The notes: generated from the letters alone by a model not told the origin. DNA of 64,000 bases from Amycolatopsis sp. WQ 127309 (GCF_023023025.1 NZ_CP095481.1:2232001-2296000); one strand, 5' to 3'. Positions 44,211 through 52,886 are shown, numbered from the stretch's first letter. A program made the numbers and translations.

Positions 44211-45569
44211 GTGACCCTCACCGCTACTGAGACGCGCCGGACCGGCCTGCTCACCGCCGTCTTCCTGGGCAGCTTCATGGCCCTGCTCGACGTCAGCGTC
44301 GTGAGCGTCGCGCTGCCGACCATGCAGCGGACGCTGGGCACCAGCTTCAGCGGCCTGCAGTGGATCATCGACGGCTACACCGTCGCGCTCACCGCCGTGA
44401 TCCTGTCCGGCGGCACGCTCGGCGACCGCTACGGCCGCAAGCTCGTCTACCTGTGCGGGCTGACGTTGTTCACGATCGCGTCGGCCGGCTGCGCACTGGC
44501 GCCGACGCTCGAGGTGCTGGTCGTCGCCCGGATCATCCAGGGCTTCGCCGCCTCCGCCGTGATCCCGGGCTCGGTCGCGCTCCTCGCGCACGCGTTCCCG
44601 GAGCCGGCCGCGCGGGCGCGGGTGATGGGCCTGTGGAGCACGGTCGCGGGCTGCGCGCTGGTGCTCGGCCCGCTGATCGGCGGCCCGCTGACCGACGCGT
44701 TCGGCTGGCCGTCGATCTTCCTGATCAACGTGCCGATCGGGCTGGTCGCGGTCGTGCTGGGCCGCCGCGGGATCAGCGAGTCCCGCGACCCGGCGCACGG
44801 CGCGCTCGACCTGACCGGGCAGGTGCTCGGCGCCCTGTGGATCGGCCTGCTGACGTTCGCCGTGATCGAGGCCGGCCGGCTCGGGCCGAGCACGTCCGTG
44901 CTGGTCACCGGGGCTCTCGGGCTCGCCGCGCTGACGGCGTTCATCGTGGTCGAGCTGCGCGCGGCGCACCCGATGCTGCCGGTGCGGCTGTTCGCCAGGA
45001 CCCGGTTCTCGGTGGCCATCTTCGCCGCGTGGAGCCTCGGGTTCGCGGCCTACCCGGCGGTCTTCCTGATCGGCGTCTACCTGCAGCAGGCCCGCGGCGC
45101 GACGGCGACCGAGGCGGGCGTCCAGATGCTGCCGTACGTGCTGGCGAACGTCGCCGCGGCCTTCACCGCCGGCCGGCTTTCGGCCCGCTACGGCGCGGAA
45201 CGGCTGCTGCCGGTCAGCTACTTCGTCGCGGCCGCCGGCTCCTTCGCGTTCCTGGTACTGGACGCGCGGAGCCCGTACTGGCTGGTGGCGCTCGCGTTCG
45301 CACTGGCCGGCGCCGGAGTCGGGCTGTCGGTGACGCCGTCGAACATCGTCGGGCTGGCCGGGCTGCCGGGGCACCGCAGCGGGATCGCGTCGGCGACGGT
45401 CAACGCCGCCCGCCAGACCGGCACCGCGCTCGGCGTCGCCGCGCTGGGCGCGTTGCTGGCCCGCGGTTCGACGCTGCCGAGCGGCCTGCACGCGGCGATG
45501 GGCGTGGCCGGCGTGGTGCTGCTCGCGGTGACCGTGCTCACCGCGGTGACCCTGCGCCGGGCCGGCTGA
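44211..45569 (+). CDS. MFS transporter, DHA2 drug-exporter type
   Basis: A 452-residue protein with about 14 membrane helices. It shows the DHA2 motif A LDVSVVSVALPTMQR, motif C-like GPLIGGPLTDAFGWPSIFLINVPIG and GDRYGRKL. It is probably a proton-driven exporter of a hydrophobic compound. GTG 44211 is preferred because TTGACC (44174) and a CAACCT box (44199) suggest a leaderless start. The frame is open to TTG 44190. It is not obviously related to its neighbours. Confidence 0.9.
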   Translation: MTLTATETRRTGLLTAVFLGSFMALLDVSVVSVALPTMQRTLGTSFSGLQWIIDGYTVALTAVILSGGTLGDRYGRKLVYLCGLTLFTIASAGCALAPTLEVLVVARIIQGFAASAVIPGSVALLAHAFPEPAARARVMGLWSTVAGCALVLGPLIGGPLTDAFGWPSIFLINVPIGLVAVVLGRRGISESRDPAHGALDLTGQVLGALWIGLLTFAVIEAGRLGPSTSVLVTGALGLAALTAFIVVELRAAHPMLPVRLFARTRFSVAIFAAWSLGFAAYPAVFLIGVYLQQARGATATEAGVQMLPYVLANVAAAFTAGRLSARYGAERLLPVSYFVAAAGSFAFLVLDARSPYWLVALAFALAGAGVGLSVTPSNIVGLAGLPGHRSGIASATVNAARQTGTALGVAALGALLARGSTLPSGLHAAMGVAGVVLLAVTVLTAVTLRRAG

Positions 45570-45594
45570 GCGGCGGCGGACTATCCTGCTGGGC

Positions 45595-45693
45595 GTGGAA
45601 GCACTGTTTACGACCTTGCTGGTGCTCGCCGGCGTCGCGATCACCTGGTTCGCCGTGTACGTCGTCTACCGGCTTTACGCGGACCAGCGCTGA
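45595..45693 (+). CDS. 32-residue single-TM peptide
   Basis: A short ORF encoding an acidic N-terminus, one hydrophobic helix of about 20 residues (TLLVLAGVAITWFAVYVVYR) and a polar end (LYADQR). TATCCT (45582-45587) lies 7 nt before the GTG start, so it is likely leaderless. It ends 3 nt before the FABP-like gene, implying co-transcription. Too short for usual gene finders. It resembles small membrane proteins that regulate larger partners, but no function is known. Confidence 0.65.
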   Translation: MEALFTTLLVLAGVAITWFAVYVVYRLYADQR

Positions 45694-45696
45694 CCG

Positions 45697-46311
45697 ATGG
45701 CCGACAGCGGCGACGACGCCATTGCAGCAGCGGAGATGCGCGCGGCGAGCACCCGCGCGCGCAACCTCCCGTTGTGGGACGACCTGCCCATCCCCAACGA
45801 CACGGCCAACCTGCGCGAGGGGCCGGACCTCAACGAGGCCTGCCTCGCGCTGCTGCCGATGGTCGGTGTCTGGCGCGGTGAGGGCGAGGTCGACTACCCG
45901 ACCATCGAAGGCCCCCGCAAGTTCGCGCAGCAGCTGACGATCGCGCACGACGGCCGGCCGTTCCTGATCCACGAGTCGCGGTCCTGGCTGCTCGACGACG
46001 AGGGCAACGTCATCCGCCCCGCCGCGCGCGAGACCGGGTTCTGGCGGCCGCAGGCGGACGACACGCTCGAGCTGCTGCTCACGCACAACACCGGGCTCGT
46101 CGAGCTGTACTACGGCAAGCCGCGCAACCAGACGTCCTGGGAGCTGGGCACCGACGCGGTGATCCGCACGGCCAGCGCGAAGGAAGTCAAGGCCGCCCAG
46201 CGGCTGTACGGCCTGATCGAGGGCTCCCTCGGCTACGTCGAGGAGCGCGCGATGATGGGCCAGGAGCTGCAGCCGCACACCTCGGCTCTGCTGCACCGCG
46301 TGGTCGGCTGA
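45697..46311 (+). CDS. nitrobindin/FABP-like (Rv0813c family) protein
   Basis: A 204-residue beta-barrel lipocalin-fold protein with VGVWRGEGEVDYPTIEG near residue 55 and YVEERAMMGQELQPHTSALL at the end. The GxWxGxGxxxYP motif is diagnostic. Homologues bind heme and may scavenge peroxynitrite (nitrobindin) or bind fatty acids. It is syntenic with Rv0813c, next to the class IV aminotransferase neighbourhood. Confidence 0.88.
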   Translation: MADSGDDAIAAAEMRAASTRARNLPLWDDLPIPNDTANLREGPDLNEACLALLPMVGVWRGEGEVDYPTIEGPRKFAQQLTIAHDGRPFLIHESRSWLLDDEGNVIRPAARETGFWRPQADDTLELLLTHNTGLVELYYGKPRNQTSWELGTDAVIRTASAKEVKAAQRLYGLIEGSLGYVEERAMMGQELQPHTSALLHRVVG

Positions 46312-46322
46312 CGGCACCCGGC

Positions 46323-46919
46323 ATGCGCTGGCGGCGGTGTGGCGAGGACGCCGCCCTGCTGGACTGCGACTCGCTCGACCAGATGCGGGCGGCGCACGCG
46401 ACGGTGCTCGCCGCGCGCCCGGACGGCGTCGTCGAACTCGTTCCCGGCGCTCGCAGCCTGCTGGTCGTCGGCGCGGTCGCCGCGGTACGGGCGTTGCTGG
46501 ACGGCGCCGACCTCACGCACCCACCCGGCGGCAACCCGCGCGAAGTGACCCTCGACGTCCACTACGACGGCGAGGACCTCGCGCTGGTGGCCGCCGACGC
46601 CGGCTGCTCCGAAGACGCCGTGGCCGAGCTGCACACCGGCGCCGCCTACACGGTCGCGTTCACCGGCTTCGCACCCGGTTTCGGCTACCTGACCGGACTT
46701 CCCGCGCCGTTGCGGCAGCCGCGGCTGGACTCCCCGCGCACCCGCGTCCCGGCCGGGTCGGTGGGGCTGGCGGGCGAGTTCACCGGCGTCTACCCCCGCG
46801 AGTCCCCGGGCGGCTGGCGGCTGCTCGGGCACACGACCACGCCGCTGTTCGACGCCCACGCCGACCCGCCCGCGCTGCTCGCACCGGGCGATCGCGTGCG
46901 GTTCCGGAGCGTCCGGTGA
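46323..46919 (+). CDS. pxpB: 5-oxoprolinase subunit PxpB (allophanate hydrolase subunit 1-like)
   Basis: A 198-residue protein of the AHS1/KipI fold with VAFTGFAPGFGYLTGLP and PRTRVPAGSVGLAGEFTGVYP, both characteristic. With PxpA and PxpC it hydrolyses 5-oxoproline to glutamate at the expense of ATP. PxpA is not in this window. GTG 46916 of PxpC overlaps its stop by 4 nt. Confidence 0.92.
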   Translation: MRWRRCGEDAALLDCDSLDQMRAAHATVLAARPDGVVELVPGARSLLVVGAVAAVRALLDGADLTHPPGGNPREVTLDVHYDGEDLALVAADAGCSEDAVAELHTGAAYTVAFTGFAPGFGYLTGLPAPLRQPRLDSPRTRVPAGSVGLAGEFTGVYPRESPGGWRLLGHTTTPLFDAHADPPALLAPGDRVRFRSVR

Positions 46920-47773
46920 GGTCACTGGAAGTCGTCTCGCCGGGCCCTCATGCGCTGATCGAGGACCTCGGCCGGCCCGGTTACGCGCACCTCGGCGTGG
47001 CACCGTCGGGTGCGCTCGACACGGCATCGCTGCGGCTGGCGAACCGGCTCGTCGGCAACCCCGAGGGCCTGGCCGGCATCGAAGCCTTGCTCGGCGGGCT
47101 TTCGGTGCGCTTCACGGCATCGGCGACGGTGGCCGTGACCGGCCCGTCGGTCCCGGTCGACGTCGACGGCCGTCCCTTCGGCTCCCACACGGCGGTCTTC
47201 GTCGGAGCCGGGCAGACACTTGCCGTGGGCACGCCCGGTGCCGGGTTGCGCTGCTACCTGGCGGTGTCCGGCGGGATCGACGTCGAGGAGGTGCTGGGCA
47301 GCCGGTCCCGGGACGTCCTGTCCGGCATCGGCCCGGCACCACTGCGGTCCGGCGACGTCCTGCCGCTCGGCCCGGTGCGCGGGGTCCCGGTGGGCGCGGA
47401 CGTCGTCGTCCCGGCCGCGGCGCCCGCGAGCCTGGTGATCCCGGTGACGCCGGGCCCCCGCGACGACTGGCTGGAGTCCCCGGCCGAGGGCCTGTCGGCG
47501 TGGTGGACGGTGACGCCGGAGTCGAACCGCGTCGGCCTGCGCCTGGACGGCACGCCGCTGCGCCGGGCCGCGGAGTTCGCCGAGGCGGAGCTGCCCAGCG
47601 AAGGCGTGCTGACGGGCGCGATCCAGGTCCCGCCGAGCGGCCTCCCGGTGGTCTTCCTGAACGACCACCCCACCACGGGCGGCTACCCCGTCGCGGCAGT
47701 GGTCCGGACCGCCGCGCTGGCCGCGCTCGCCCAGGCCCGGCCGGGCACCCGGGTGCGCTTCCGGATGACGTGA
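46916..47773 (+). CDS. pxpC: 5-oxoprolinase subunit PxpC (biotin-dependent carboxyltransferase-like)
   Basis: A 285-residue AHS2/KipA-fold protein (SPGPHALIEDLGRPGYAHLGV, then SNRVGLRLDGTPLR). It forms the catalytic complex with PxpB. The name biotin-dependent carboxyltransferase is historical, and no biotin site is expected. Terminated by the hairpin at 47841. Confidence 0.92.
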   Translation: MRSLEVVSPGPHALIEDLGRPGYAHLGVAPSGALDTASLRLANRLVGNPEGLAGIEALLGGLSVRFTASATVAVTGPSVPVDVDGRPFGSHTAVFVGAGQTLAVGTPGAGLRCYLAVSGGIDVEEVLGSRSRDVLSGIGPAPLRSGDVLPLGPVRGVPVGADVVVPAAAPASLVIPVTPGPRDDWLESPAEGLSAWWTVTPESNRVGLRLDGTPLRRAAEFAEAELPSEGVLTGAIQVPPSGLPVVFLNDHPTTGGYPVAAVVRTAALAALAQARPGTRVRFRMT

Positions 47774-47840
47774 AGCGCCCGCCCACCGCAACAGCCGCCC
47801 CTGCCGGCGGTTCCGCCCCAACCGCGCCACCGGTGCCGGG

Positions 47841-47899
47841 AAAGCCGTGAAGGCCTCCTTCCCGGCTCTTATGGCCGGGAAGGAGGCCTTCACGGCTTT
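47841..47899 (+). terminator. 26-bp perfect hairpin after pxpBC (same family as 44077)
   Basis: Arms 47841-47866 and 47874-47899 are perfectly complementary around a 7-nt loop (TCTTATG). The arm contains a reading frame that makes the following gene look longer than it is. The right arm and flank share TCACGGCTTTCGG with the hairpin after sseC. Confidence 0.8.
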
Positions 47900-48041
47900 C
47901 GGTGGGGTGGAGGGCGTGCTTCCGGGTGACGTGAAAGGTCTGTACCGCCACGCGGGTGAGACCCGGATCACCCGGTGCACCCGTCCGGGTAGCGCCCGGA
48001 ACCATGTCGCGGCGCCACCCGTCCTGATAGCTGTGGAACAG

Positions 48042-48452
48042 GTGACGATCAGCGGTGGCACGGGTTTCCTGGACGTGAACGTGCGCGCGCGGGCGGAGCT
48101 GCCCCAGGCGTTGCGGATCGCGCTCGCCACCGGGCAGCTGCGGCGTCCGCTGGCCACCACGCTCGGCCCGGTGCTCGACCTGCTCGTCGACGGCGACTAC
48201 CGCGTCAGCGGCCCGGAACGCGTGCCGGACGACCAGGATCTCACCCCCACCGACACCTGGCCGCCGTCCGACGAGGCGCGCGTCGGCTACTACCGGACCG
48301 CGATCCGCACCGGCCACCGCCCGGTCGCCGTGGTGCTGGCCGACGGCGAGCGCGAGCTGATCCTCGACGGCCACCACAAGATCGCCGCCTACCGCGCCGA
48401 AGAGATCGCCCCCGCGGTCGTGCGGATCGCTCAGGCGTACTCGGCCTCGTAG
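48042..48452 (+). CDS. small ParB/Srx-like domain protein (hypothetical)
   Basis: About 136 residues. The C-terminal half has ILDGHHKIAAYRAEEIAPAVV, resembling the ParB-N/sulfiredoxin-type LDGHHR motif that binds nucleotide. The rest is unremarkable. The start is uncertain: GTG 48042 is chosen because the upstream open frame runs through the terminator hairpin, and GTG 48033 is possible. A TGATAG box at about 48024 may serve as -10. The 3' end overlaps the convergent aminotransferase by 22 nt. Confidence 0.6.
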   Translation: MTISGGTGFLDVNVRARAELPQALRIALATGQLRRPLATTLGPVLDLLVDGDYRVSGPERVPDDQDLTPTDTWPPSDEARVGYYRTAIRTGHRPVAVVLADGERELILDGHHKIAAYRAEEIAPAVVRIAQAYSAS

Positions 48453-49279
48453 GCCGCCACCAGCTCCGCGTACACCGCCGACGAGTCGGGCAGCCGCGCG
48501 CCGTCCAGCGTGTGGACGCGCGTCAGCTTGCGGACCGACGAAGCCATGAACACACCGTCCCCCGCCACCAGGTCGGCCACGCGCAACGGCTCCACCTTGA
48601 CCGCCCAGCCGGCCTTTTCGGCGCTGCGGAACAGCGCGGCCTGCGTCGTGCCCGGCAGGATGCCGACGCTCGACGGCGGCGTGAAGAGCGTCCGCCCCTT
48701 CGCCAGCACCACGGTCGACGTCGGGCCTTCGAACACCGAGCCGTCGGCGGCGGTGAAAATCACATCTTCGGCGTCCCGGCGACGGGCTTCGCGCAGCGCG
48801 GCCATGTTCATGGCGTACGACAACGGCTTCGCGCCCAGCAGCAGCCACGGCGCGCGCTCGGCGAGGTCCGGCGGGAAACCGCGTTCCAGGGTGACCGCGG
48901 CCACGCCGTCGGCGCGCGCCTTCAGGATCGACGGCGCGACCTCCGAACCCAGCGCGAAACCGGTCGGCGCCGCGGCGGGATCACCGTCGGAACCCCTGGT
49001 GTACACCAGTTTCAGCACCATCTCGGGGCTGCCGGTCCAGTGTTCGAGGACAAGTGAAACCACTCGCTCCCAGGCCGCGAGATCGGGCTCCGGCAGGTCG
49101 AGCATGGCCGCCGACCGCGCCAGCCGCTCCAGGTGCGGCCGCAGCTCACGGGGCTTGCCGCCGACCACGAGGATCGTCTCGAAGACGCCGTCGCCGCGGG
49201 TCAATCCGAGGTCGTCCACCTTGATCTGGGCGGTGTCCGGGTCGGCCAGGGTTCCGTCGAGGAAGACGAGCACGCGCAT
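48431..49279 (-). CDS. class IV aminotransferase (aminodeoxychorismate lyase/BCAT-like, Rv0812 type)
   Basis: A 282-residue fold-type IV PLP enzyme. The PLP lysine is in LLLGAKPLSYAMN (about residue 150), and the phosphate-binding VFEGPTSTVVL and VGILPGTTQAAL follow. Homologue Rv0812 has been called PabC-like and is associated with D-amino acid or aminodeoxychorismate reactions. Substrate is undecided. ATG 49279 is preceded by TACCGT at 6 nt, so it is leaderless and divergent from ygfZ. Confidence 0.85.
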   Translation of the reverse strand: MRVLVFLDGTLADPDTAQIKVDDLGLTRGDGVFETILVVGGKPRELRPHLERLARSAAMLDLPEPDLAAWERVVSLVLEHWTGSPEMVLKLVYTRGSDGDPAAAPTGFALGSEVAPSILKARADGVAAVTLERGFPPDLAERAPWLLLGAKPLSYAMNMAALREARRRDAEDVIFTAADGSVFEGPTSTVVLAKGRTLFTPPSSVGILPGTTQAALFRSAEKAGWAVKVEPLRVADLVAGDGVFMASSVRKLTRVHTLDGARLPDSSAVYAELVAAYEAEYA

Positions 49280-49284
49280 TCCCA

Positions 49285-49310
49285 CACGGTACTCACCTAG
49301 GCTGGGGCGT
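49285..49310. promoter_or_regulatory. overlapping divergent leaderless promoters (aminotransferase/ygfZ)
   Basis: Within only 31 nt separating two start codons, TACCGT on the minus strand ends 6 nt from ATG 49279, and TAGGCT (49298-49303) on the plus strand ends 7 nt from ATG 49311. RNA polymerases would compete here. Confidence 0.5.
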
Positions 49311-50441
49311 ATGCCGTACCGCTCGCCGCTGCTGGACGTGCCCGGATCCATCCCCCCGCCCGACGACCACCCTGAAGCCGGCGTCCCCTGGCACTGGGGA
49401 GACCCCTTCGCGGAGCAGCGCACCGCGACGCGCGGCGTCGTCGTGATCGATCGGTCACACCGCGAAGTCCTGGCCGTGACCGGCGAGGAGCGGCTGTCGT
49501 GGCTGCACCTCGTGATCTCACAGCACGTGACCGACCTCGCCGAGGGGTCCGGCACCGAGGCGCTGGTGCTCGACAGCCAGGGCCGGGTCGAGACGCACAT
49601 GGTGCTCGCGCACCTCGACGGCACCGTCTGGCTCGACGGCGACCCGGAGCCGCGCGTGACCAGCGCGCTGCCGAAGGGCGGCCCCCAGACGCTGCGCGAA
49701 TACCTCGACGCCATGAAGTTCTGGTCCAAGGTGGACATCCGCGACGCGACCGACGAGCTGGCCGTGCTCACCGTGCTCGGCCCGGACAGCGAACGCGTGC
49801 TGAGCGCGGTCGGCGCCGAGATCGGGCCGGAGCCGTACGCGGTCGTGGCGCTGCCCGGTGGCGGTTTCGCGCGGCGGATGCCGTGGCCCGGCCGGTTCAG
49901 CGTCGACCTCGCGGTGCCGCGCGCCGAGCTCGCCGGCTGGTGGAAGAAGCTCACCGACGCCGGCGCCCGCGCGGCCGGGAGCTGGGTGTTCGACGCCTTG
50001 CGCGTCGAGTCGCTGCGGCCGCGGCTGGGCGTCGACACCGACGATCGCACGATCCCGCACGAGGTGGGCTGGGTCGGGTCGGCCGCGCACGTCGCGAAGG
50101 GCTGCTACCGCGGCCAGGAGACGGTGTCGAAGGTGCACAACGTCGGCCGCCCGCCGCGCAACCTGCTGCTGCTCCACCTGGACGGTTCCCCCGAGATCCG
50201 GCCGGAGCCCGGCGACCCGGTGCTGCTCGACGGCCGCACGGTCGGCCGCGTCGGCACGGTGATCCAGCACCACGAGCTCGGCCCGATCGCGCTGGCCCTG
50301 GTCAAGCGGTCGACGCCGGTGGGTGCCGAGCTGCTGACCGGTTCCGAAGACGAGCTCGTCCAGGCGGCGATCGACCCCGACTCCGTGCCGTCGGAGCTCC
50401 CGGCGCCCGGGCGGGCCGCGGCGGCGCAACTTCGTGGCTGA
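49311..50441 (+). CDS. ygfZ: folate-binding protein YgfZ/T-protein-like
   Basis: A 376-residue GcvT-fold protein with the diagnostic KGCYRGQE (K263-E270), whose Cys is essential in E. coli YgfZ. It helps maintain or repair Fe-S clusters using tetrahydrofolate. Leaderless start at ATG 49311. Rv0811c occupies the comparable place in M. tuberculosis. Confidence 0.9.
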   Translation: MPYRSPLLDVPGSIPPPDDHPEAGVPWHWGDPFAEQRTATRGVVVIDRSHREVLAVTGEERLSWLHLVISQHVTDLAEGSGTEALVLDSQGRVETHMVLAHLDGTVWLDGDPEPRVTSALPKGGPQTLREYLDAMKFWSKVDIRDATDELAVLTVLGPDSERVLSAVGAEIGPEPYAVVALPGGGFARRMPWPGRFSVDLAVPRAELAGWWKKLTDAGARAAGSWVFDALRVESLRPRLGVDTDDRTIPHEVGWVGSAAHVAKGCYRGQETVSKVHNVGRPPRNLLLLHLDGSPEIRPEPGDPVLLDGRTVGRVGTVIQHHELGPIALALVKRSTPVGAELLTGSEDELVQAAIDPDSVPSELPAPGRAAAAQLRG

Positions 50442-50490
50442 TCGAAAACCCCTGACAGCAGGATCACGCCCAACCGGGATAAACTGCGCT

Positions 50491-51057
50491 GTGATCGAAG
50501 TGCGGCCCGGCGGCAGGCGGCGGATCGACCGCGTGCTCGGCCCGGGATACCTCAGCGGCTTGGGTGACCTGCCGTTGAAGGTGCTCCGCGAGCGGCGCGA
50601 CGAAGCCGCTCAAGAAGAGACCGATCTTTCCTACTTGCGCAGGCTGCTGCACGCCCGGATCGACATCGTCCGCGCCGAGCAGACCCGGCGCAGCTCCGGC
50701 GGCGAGTCCAGCATCGTCGACCAGCTGGCCACGATCCTCGCCGACAACGCGCTGGGCCCGGCCGCGGGCTCCGGGCGGCACCAGCAGCTGGAGCCCTCAC
50801 GCGCCGGCGAGCACCGCCGGCACGCCGAGGCGCTGATCGGCGACACCGACCTGACCGACGTCGGTTCCCTGACGGACGAGAAGCTCGCCTCCGCTTTGGA
50901 CACCTACGCCAGCGAAGAGGTTTCGGTGTCGTCGTTCCGGCGCGAGGTCCAGAACGTCATGGACACCTTGAACGCGGAGATCGCCCAGCGCTACCAGCAA
51001 GGTTCGGCCACAGTGGACGAGCTGCTCGAGAGCGAAGGCGGGCAAGAAGCCCAGTGA
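50491..51057 (+). CDS. RsiG-like c-di-GMP-binding regulator (aerial mycelium formation protein family)
   Basis: About 188 residues, strongly helical. The segment EETDLSYLRRLLHARIDIVR matches the RsiG cyclic-di-GMP signature E-x3-S-x2-R-x3-Q-x3-D, except that Gln is His here (E43, S47, R50, H54, D58). RsiG in Streptomyces holds sigma WhiG when loaded with c-di-GMP. GTG 50491 sits 6 nt after TAAACT (leaderless), so I prefer it to GTG 50434. Asparaginase is coupled downstream by a 4-nt overlap. Confidence 0.8.
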   Translation: MIEVRPGGRRRIDRVLGPGYLSGLGDLPLKVLRERRDEAAQEETDLSYLRRLLHARIDIVRAEQTRRSSGGESSIVDQLATILADNALGPAAGSGRHQQLEPSRAGEHRRHAEALIGDTDLTDVGSLTDEKLASALDTYASEEVSVSSFRREVQNVMDTLNAEIAQRYQQGSATVDELLESEGGQEAQ

Positions 51058-51989
51058 CCAATCCCGTCCTGGCCGAAGTAGTCCGTTCCGATTTCGTCGA
51101 AAGCGTCCACCGCGGCGCGCTCGTGGTGACGGGCCCCGAGGGCGACGTCAGGCTGGCTCTCGGAGACGTCACCTCGCCGGTCTTCCCGCGTTCGTCGAAC
51201 AAACCGTTGCAGGCCGTCGGGATGCTGCGGTCCGGGCTGGACTTCACCGGCGAAGACCTGGCGCTGGCCTGCGCGTCCCACTCCGGCGAGCCCCGGCACG
51301 TCAAGGGCGTGCTGGAGCTGCTGCAGGCGGCGGGCCTGACCGAGGACGACCTCGCGTGCCCGGCCGACTTCCCGCTGCACGTGCCGAGCATGCGCGACGC
51401 CGCCGAGCCGCGGCGCGTGATGATGAACTGCTCCGGCAAGCACACCGGCATGCTCACCACCTGCGTCCGGGCCGGCTGGCCGACCGCGGGCTACGAGGCG
51501 CCGGACCACCCGCTGCAGCAGGCGATCGCCGCCGCCGTCACCGACCTGACCGGCCAGCCGATCGCGCACACCGGCGTCGACGGCTGTGGTGCGCCGCTGT
51601 TCGCGTTCTCCCTGACCGGGCTGGCCCGCGCGTTCGGCCGGGTCGGCAGCGCGGCCGACGGTCCCGAACGGACGGTCGCCGACGCGATGCGCGCCCACCC
51701 CTGGCTGGTCGCCGGCACCGGGCGCGAGGACACCGAGCTGATGTCCGCCGTGGACGGTCTCGTCGCGAAGGGCGGCGCCGAGGGCGTCCAGGCGTTCGCG
51801 CTGCCGGACGGGTTCGCGGTGGCGCTGAAGATCGACGACGGTGCGAAGCGGGCCTGCGCGCCGCTGGCCGTCGAAGCGCTGCGGTTCCTCGGCGTGGACG
51901 TCGCCGGGCTCGACGAGCTCGCCCGCGGCTCGGTGCTCGGCGGCGGTCGCCGGGTCGGCGAGATCCGGGTGCCGGAGCTGCGCGGCTAG
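51054..51989 (+). CDS. asparaginase (PF06089 family)
   Basis: A 311-residue protein of the actinobacterial/rhizobial asparaginase family, distinct from type I/II. It shows PRSSNKPLQAVGM, the SH-motif ALACASHSGE, MNCSGKHTGML and DGCGAPLFAFSL. It hydrolyses asparagine to aspartate and ammonia in the cytoplasm. GTG 51054 overlaps the RsiG-like stop by 4 nt. Confidence 0.9.
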   Translation: MTNPVLAEVVRSDFVESVHRGALVVTGPEGDVRLALGDVTSPVFPRSSNKPLQAVGMLRSGLDFTGEDLALACASHSGEPRHVKGVLELLQAAGLTEDDLACPADFPLHVPSMRDAAEPRRVMMNCSGKHTGMLTTCVRAGWPTAGYEAPDHPLQQAIAAAVTDLTGQPIAHTGVDGCGAPLFAFSLTGLARAFGRVGSAADGPERTVADAMRAHPWLVAGTGREDTELMSAVDGLVAKGGAEGVQAFALPDGFAVALKIDDGAKRACAPLAVEALRFLGVDVAGLDELARGSVLGGGRRVGEIRVPELRG

Positions 51990-52886
51990 CTAGTTCGCGC
52001 GTTCCCGCGAGGCCAGGTCGCCCCAGAACTCCCGCAGGTCGGAGAACAGCTCGGCGAGCTCCTCGACGTTGCCCGAGCGCAGCGCGTCCAGGATGTCGTG
52101 GACCTCGTCGGCGGTGGTGTCGGCTTCGAGGATGGGGTCCGCGAACAGCTGCACGAGGCCGCCGTAGTCGAGCTCGACGATCGAGTCCGCGTGGAAGTTG
52201 TCCAGCCAGCGCCGCGTCTCGAACAGCACCCGGCCCGGCCCGGAGTCGCCGAAGGTCTGTTCCAGCAGGTCACCGGCCTCGCGCGCCCGGTGCTGGGCGT
52301 CGGCGAGGGTGCTCCGCCAGGACAGTTCGCGCTTCGGGTCGTCGCGGCCGGAGCCCAGCACGAGCTTGCGCTCCTCCGGGTCGACCAGCACGAACCACGG
52401 CAGCGGAACGGTCCAGGTGGTCGACAGCGTGTGCGCGGCGGAGGTGCTGAGGTCCGACAGCGCGGACTTCGTGCGGGCGCGGATCGCGTCCTGGGTGAAG
52501 CCGGCTTCGTCGAGGATGACGTTCTTCAGCGCCGGGTGCGCGTCGCCGAGGAAGGTCACCAGCGCGGCGGCCGAGCGGGCGCGCAGCTCCAGCGGGCAGA
52601 CGAACGGGCCGTGCACGCGCTGGGCGGCCGGCACGTCGGCCGGATCGAGCACCAGGACGTCGGTCTGCAGGCTGGGCGCGGCCTTGCCGTTGGCGAGCTC
52701 GGCGGGCAGCAACCGGCGGGGCGCGGCGACCTGTGACTTGAGCCACATGGCCTGCTCGCGGGCACCCGCGTCGGTCCGCCCCAGCTTGGCCGCCGCGACG
52801 GCCGCGCGCAGCCGATCGTCGGGCGGCTCGCCCAGGGCGAGCAGGGGTTCGTACACCCGCAGATAGGCCACGAAGGGACGGAGCAC
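51990..52886 (-). CDS. conserved hypothetical protein (Rv0807-like)
   Basis: A 298-residue soluble protein beginning LRPFVAYLRVYEPLLALGEPP and ending in LFSDLREFWGDLASRERAN. It has a recurrent RPF..YLRVYEPL opening that I associate with the actinobacterial family including Rv0807. No motif suggests an enzyme. GTG 52886 is chosen from position. It converges on the asparaginase with a 0-nt gap. Function unknown. Confidence 0.75.
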   Translation of the reverse strand: MLRPFVAYLRVYEPLLALGEPPDDRLRAAVAAAKLGRTDAGAREQAMWLKSQVAAPRRLLPAELANGKAAPSLQTDVLVLDPADVPAAQRVHGPFVCPLELRARSAAALVTFLGDAHPALKNVILDEAGFTQDAIRARTKSALSDLSTSAAHTLSTTWTVPLPWFVLVDPEERKLVLGSGRDDPKRELSWRSTLADAQHRAREAGDLLEQTFGDSGPGRVLFETRRWLDNFHADSIVELDYGGLVQLFADPILEADTTADEVHDILDALRSGNVEELAELFSDLREFWGDLASRERAN

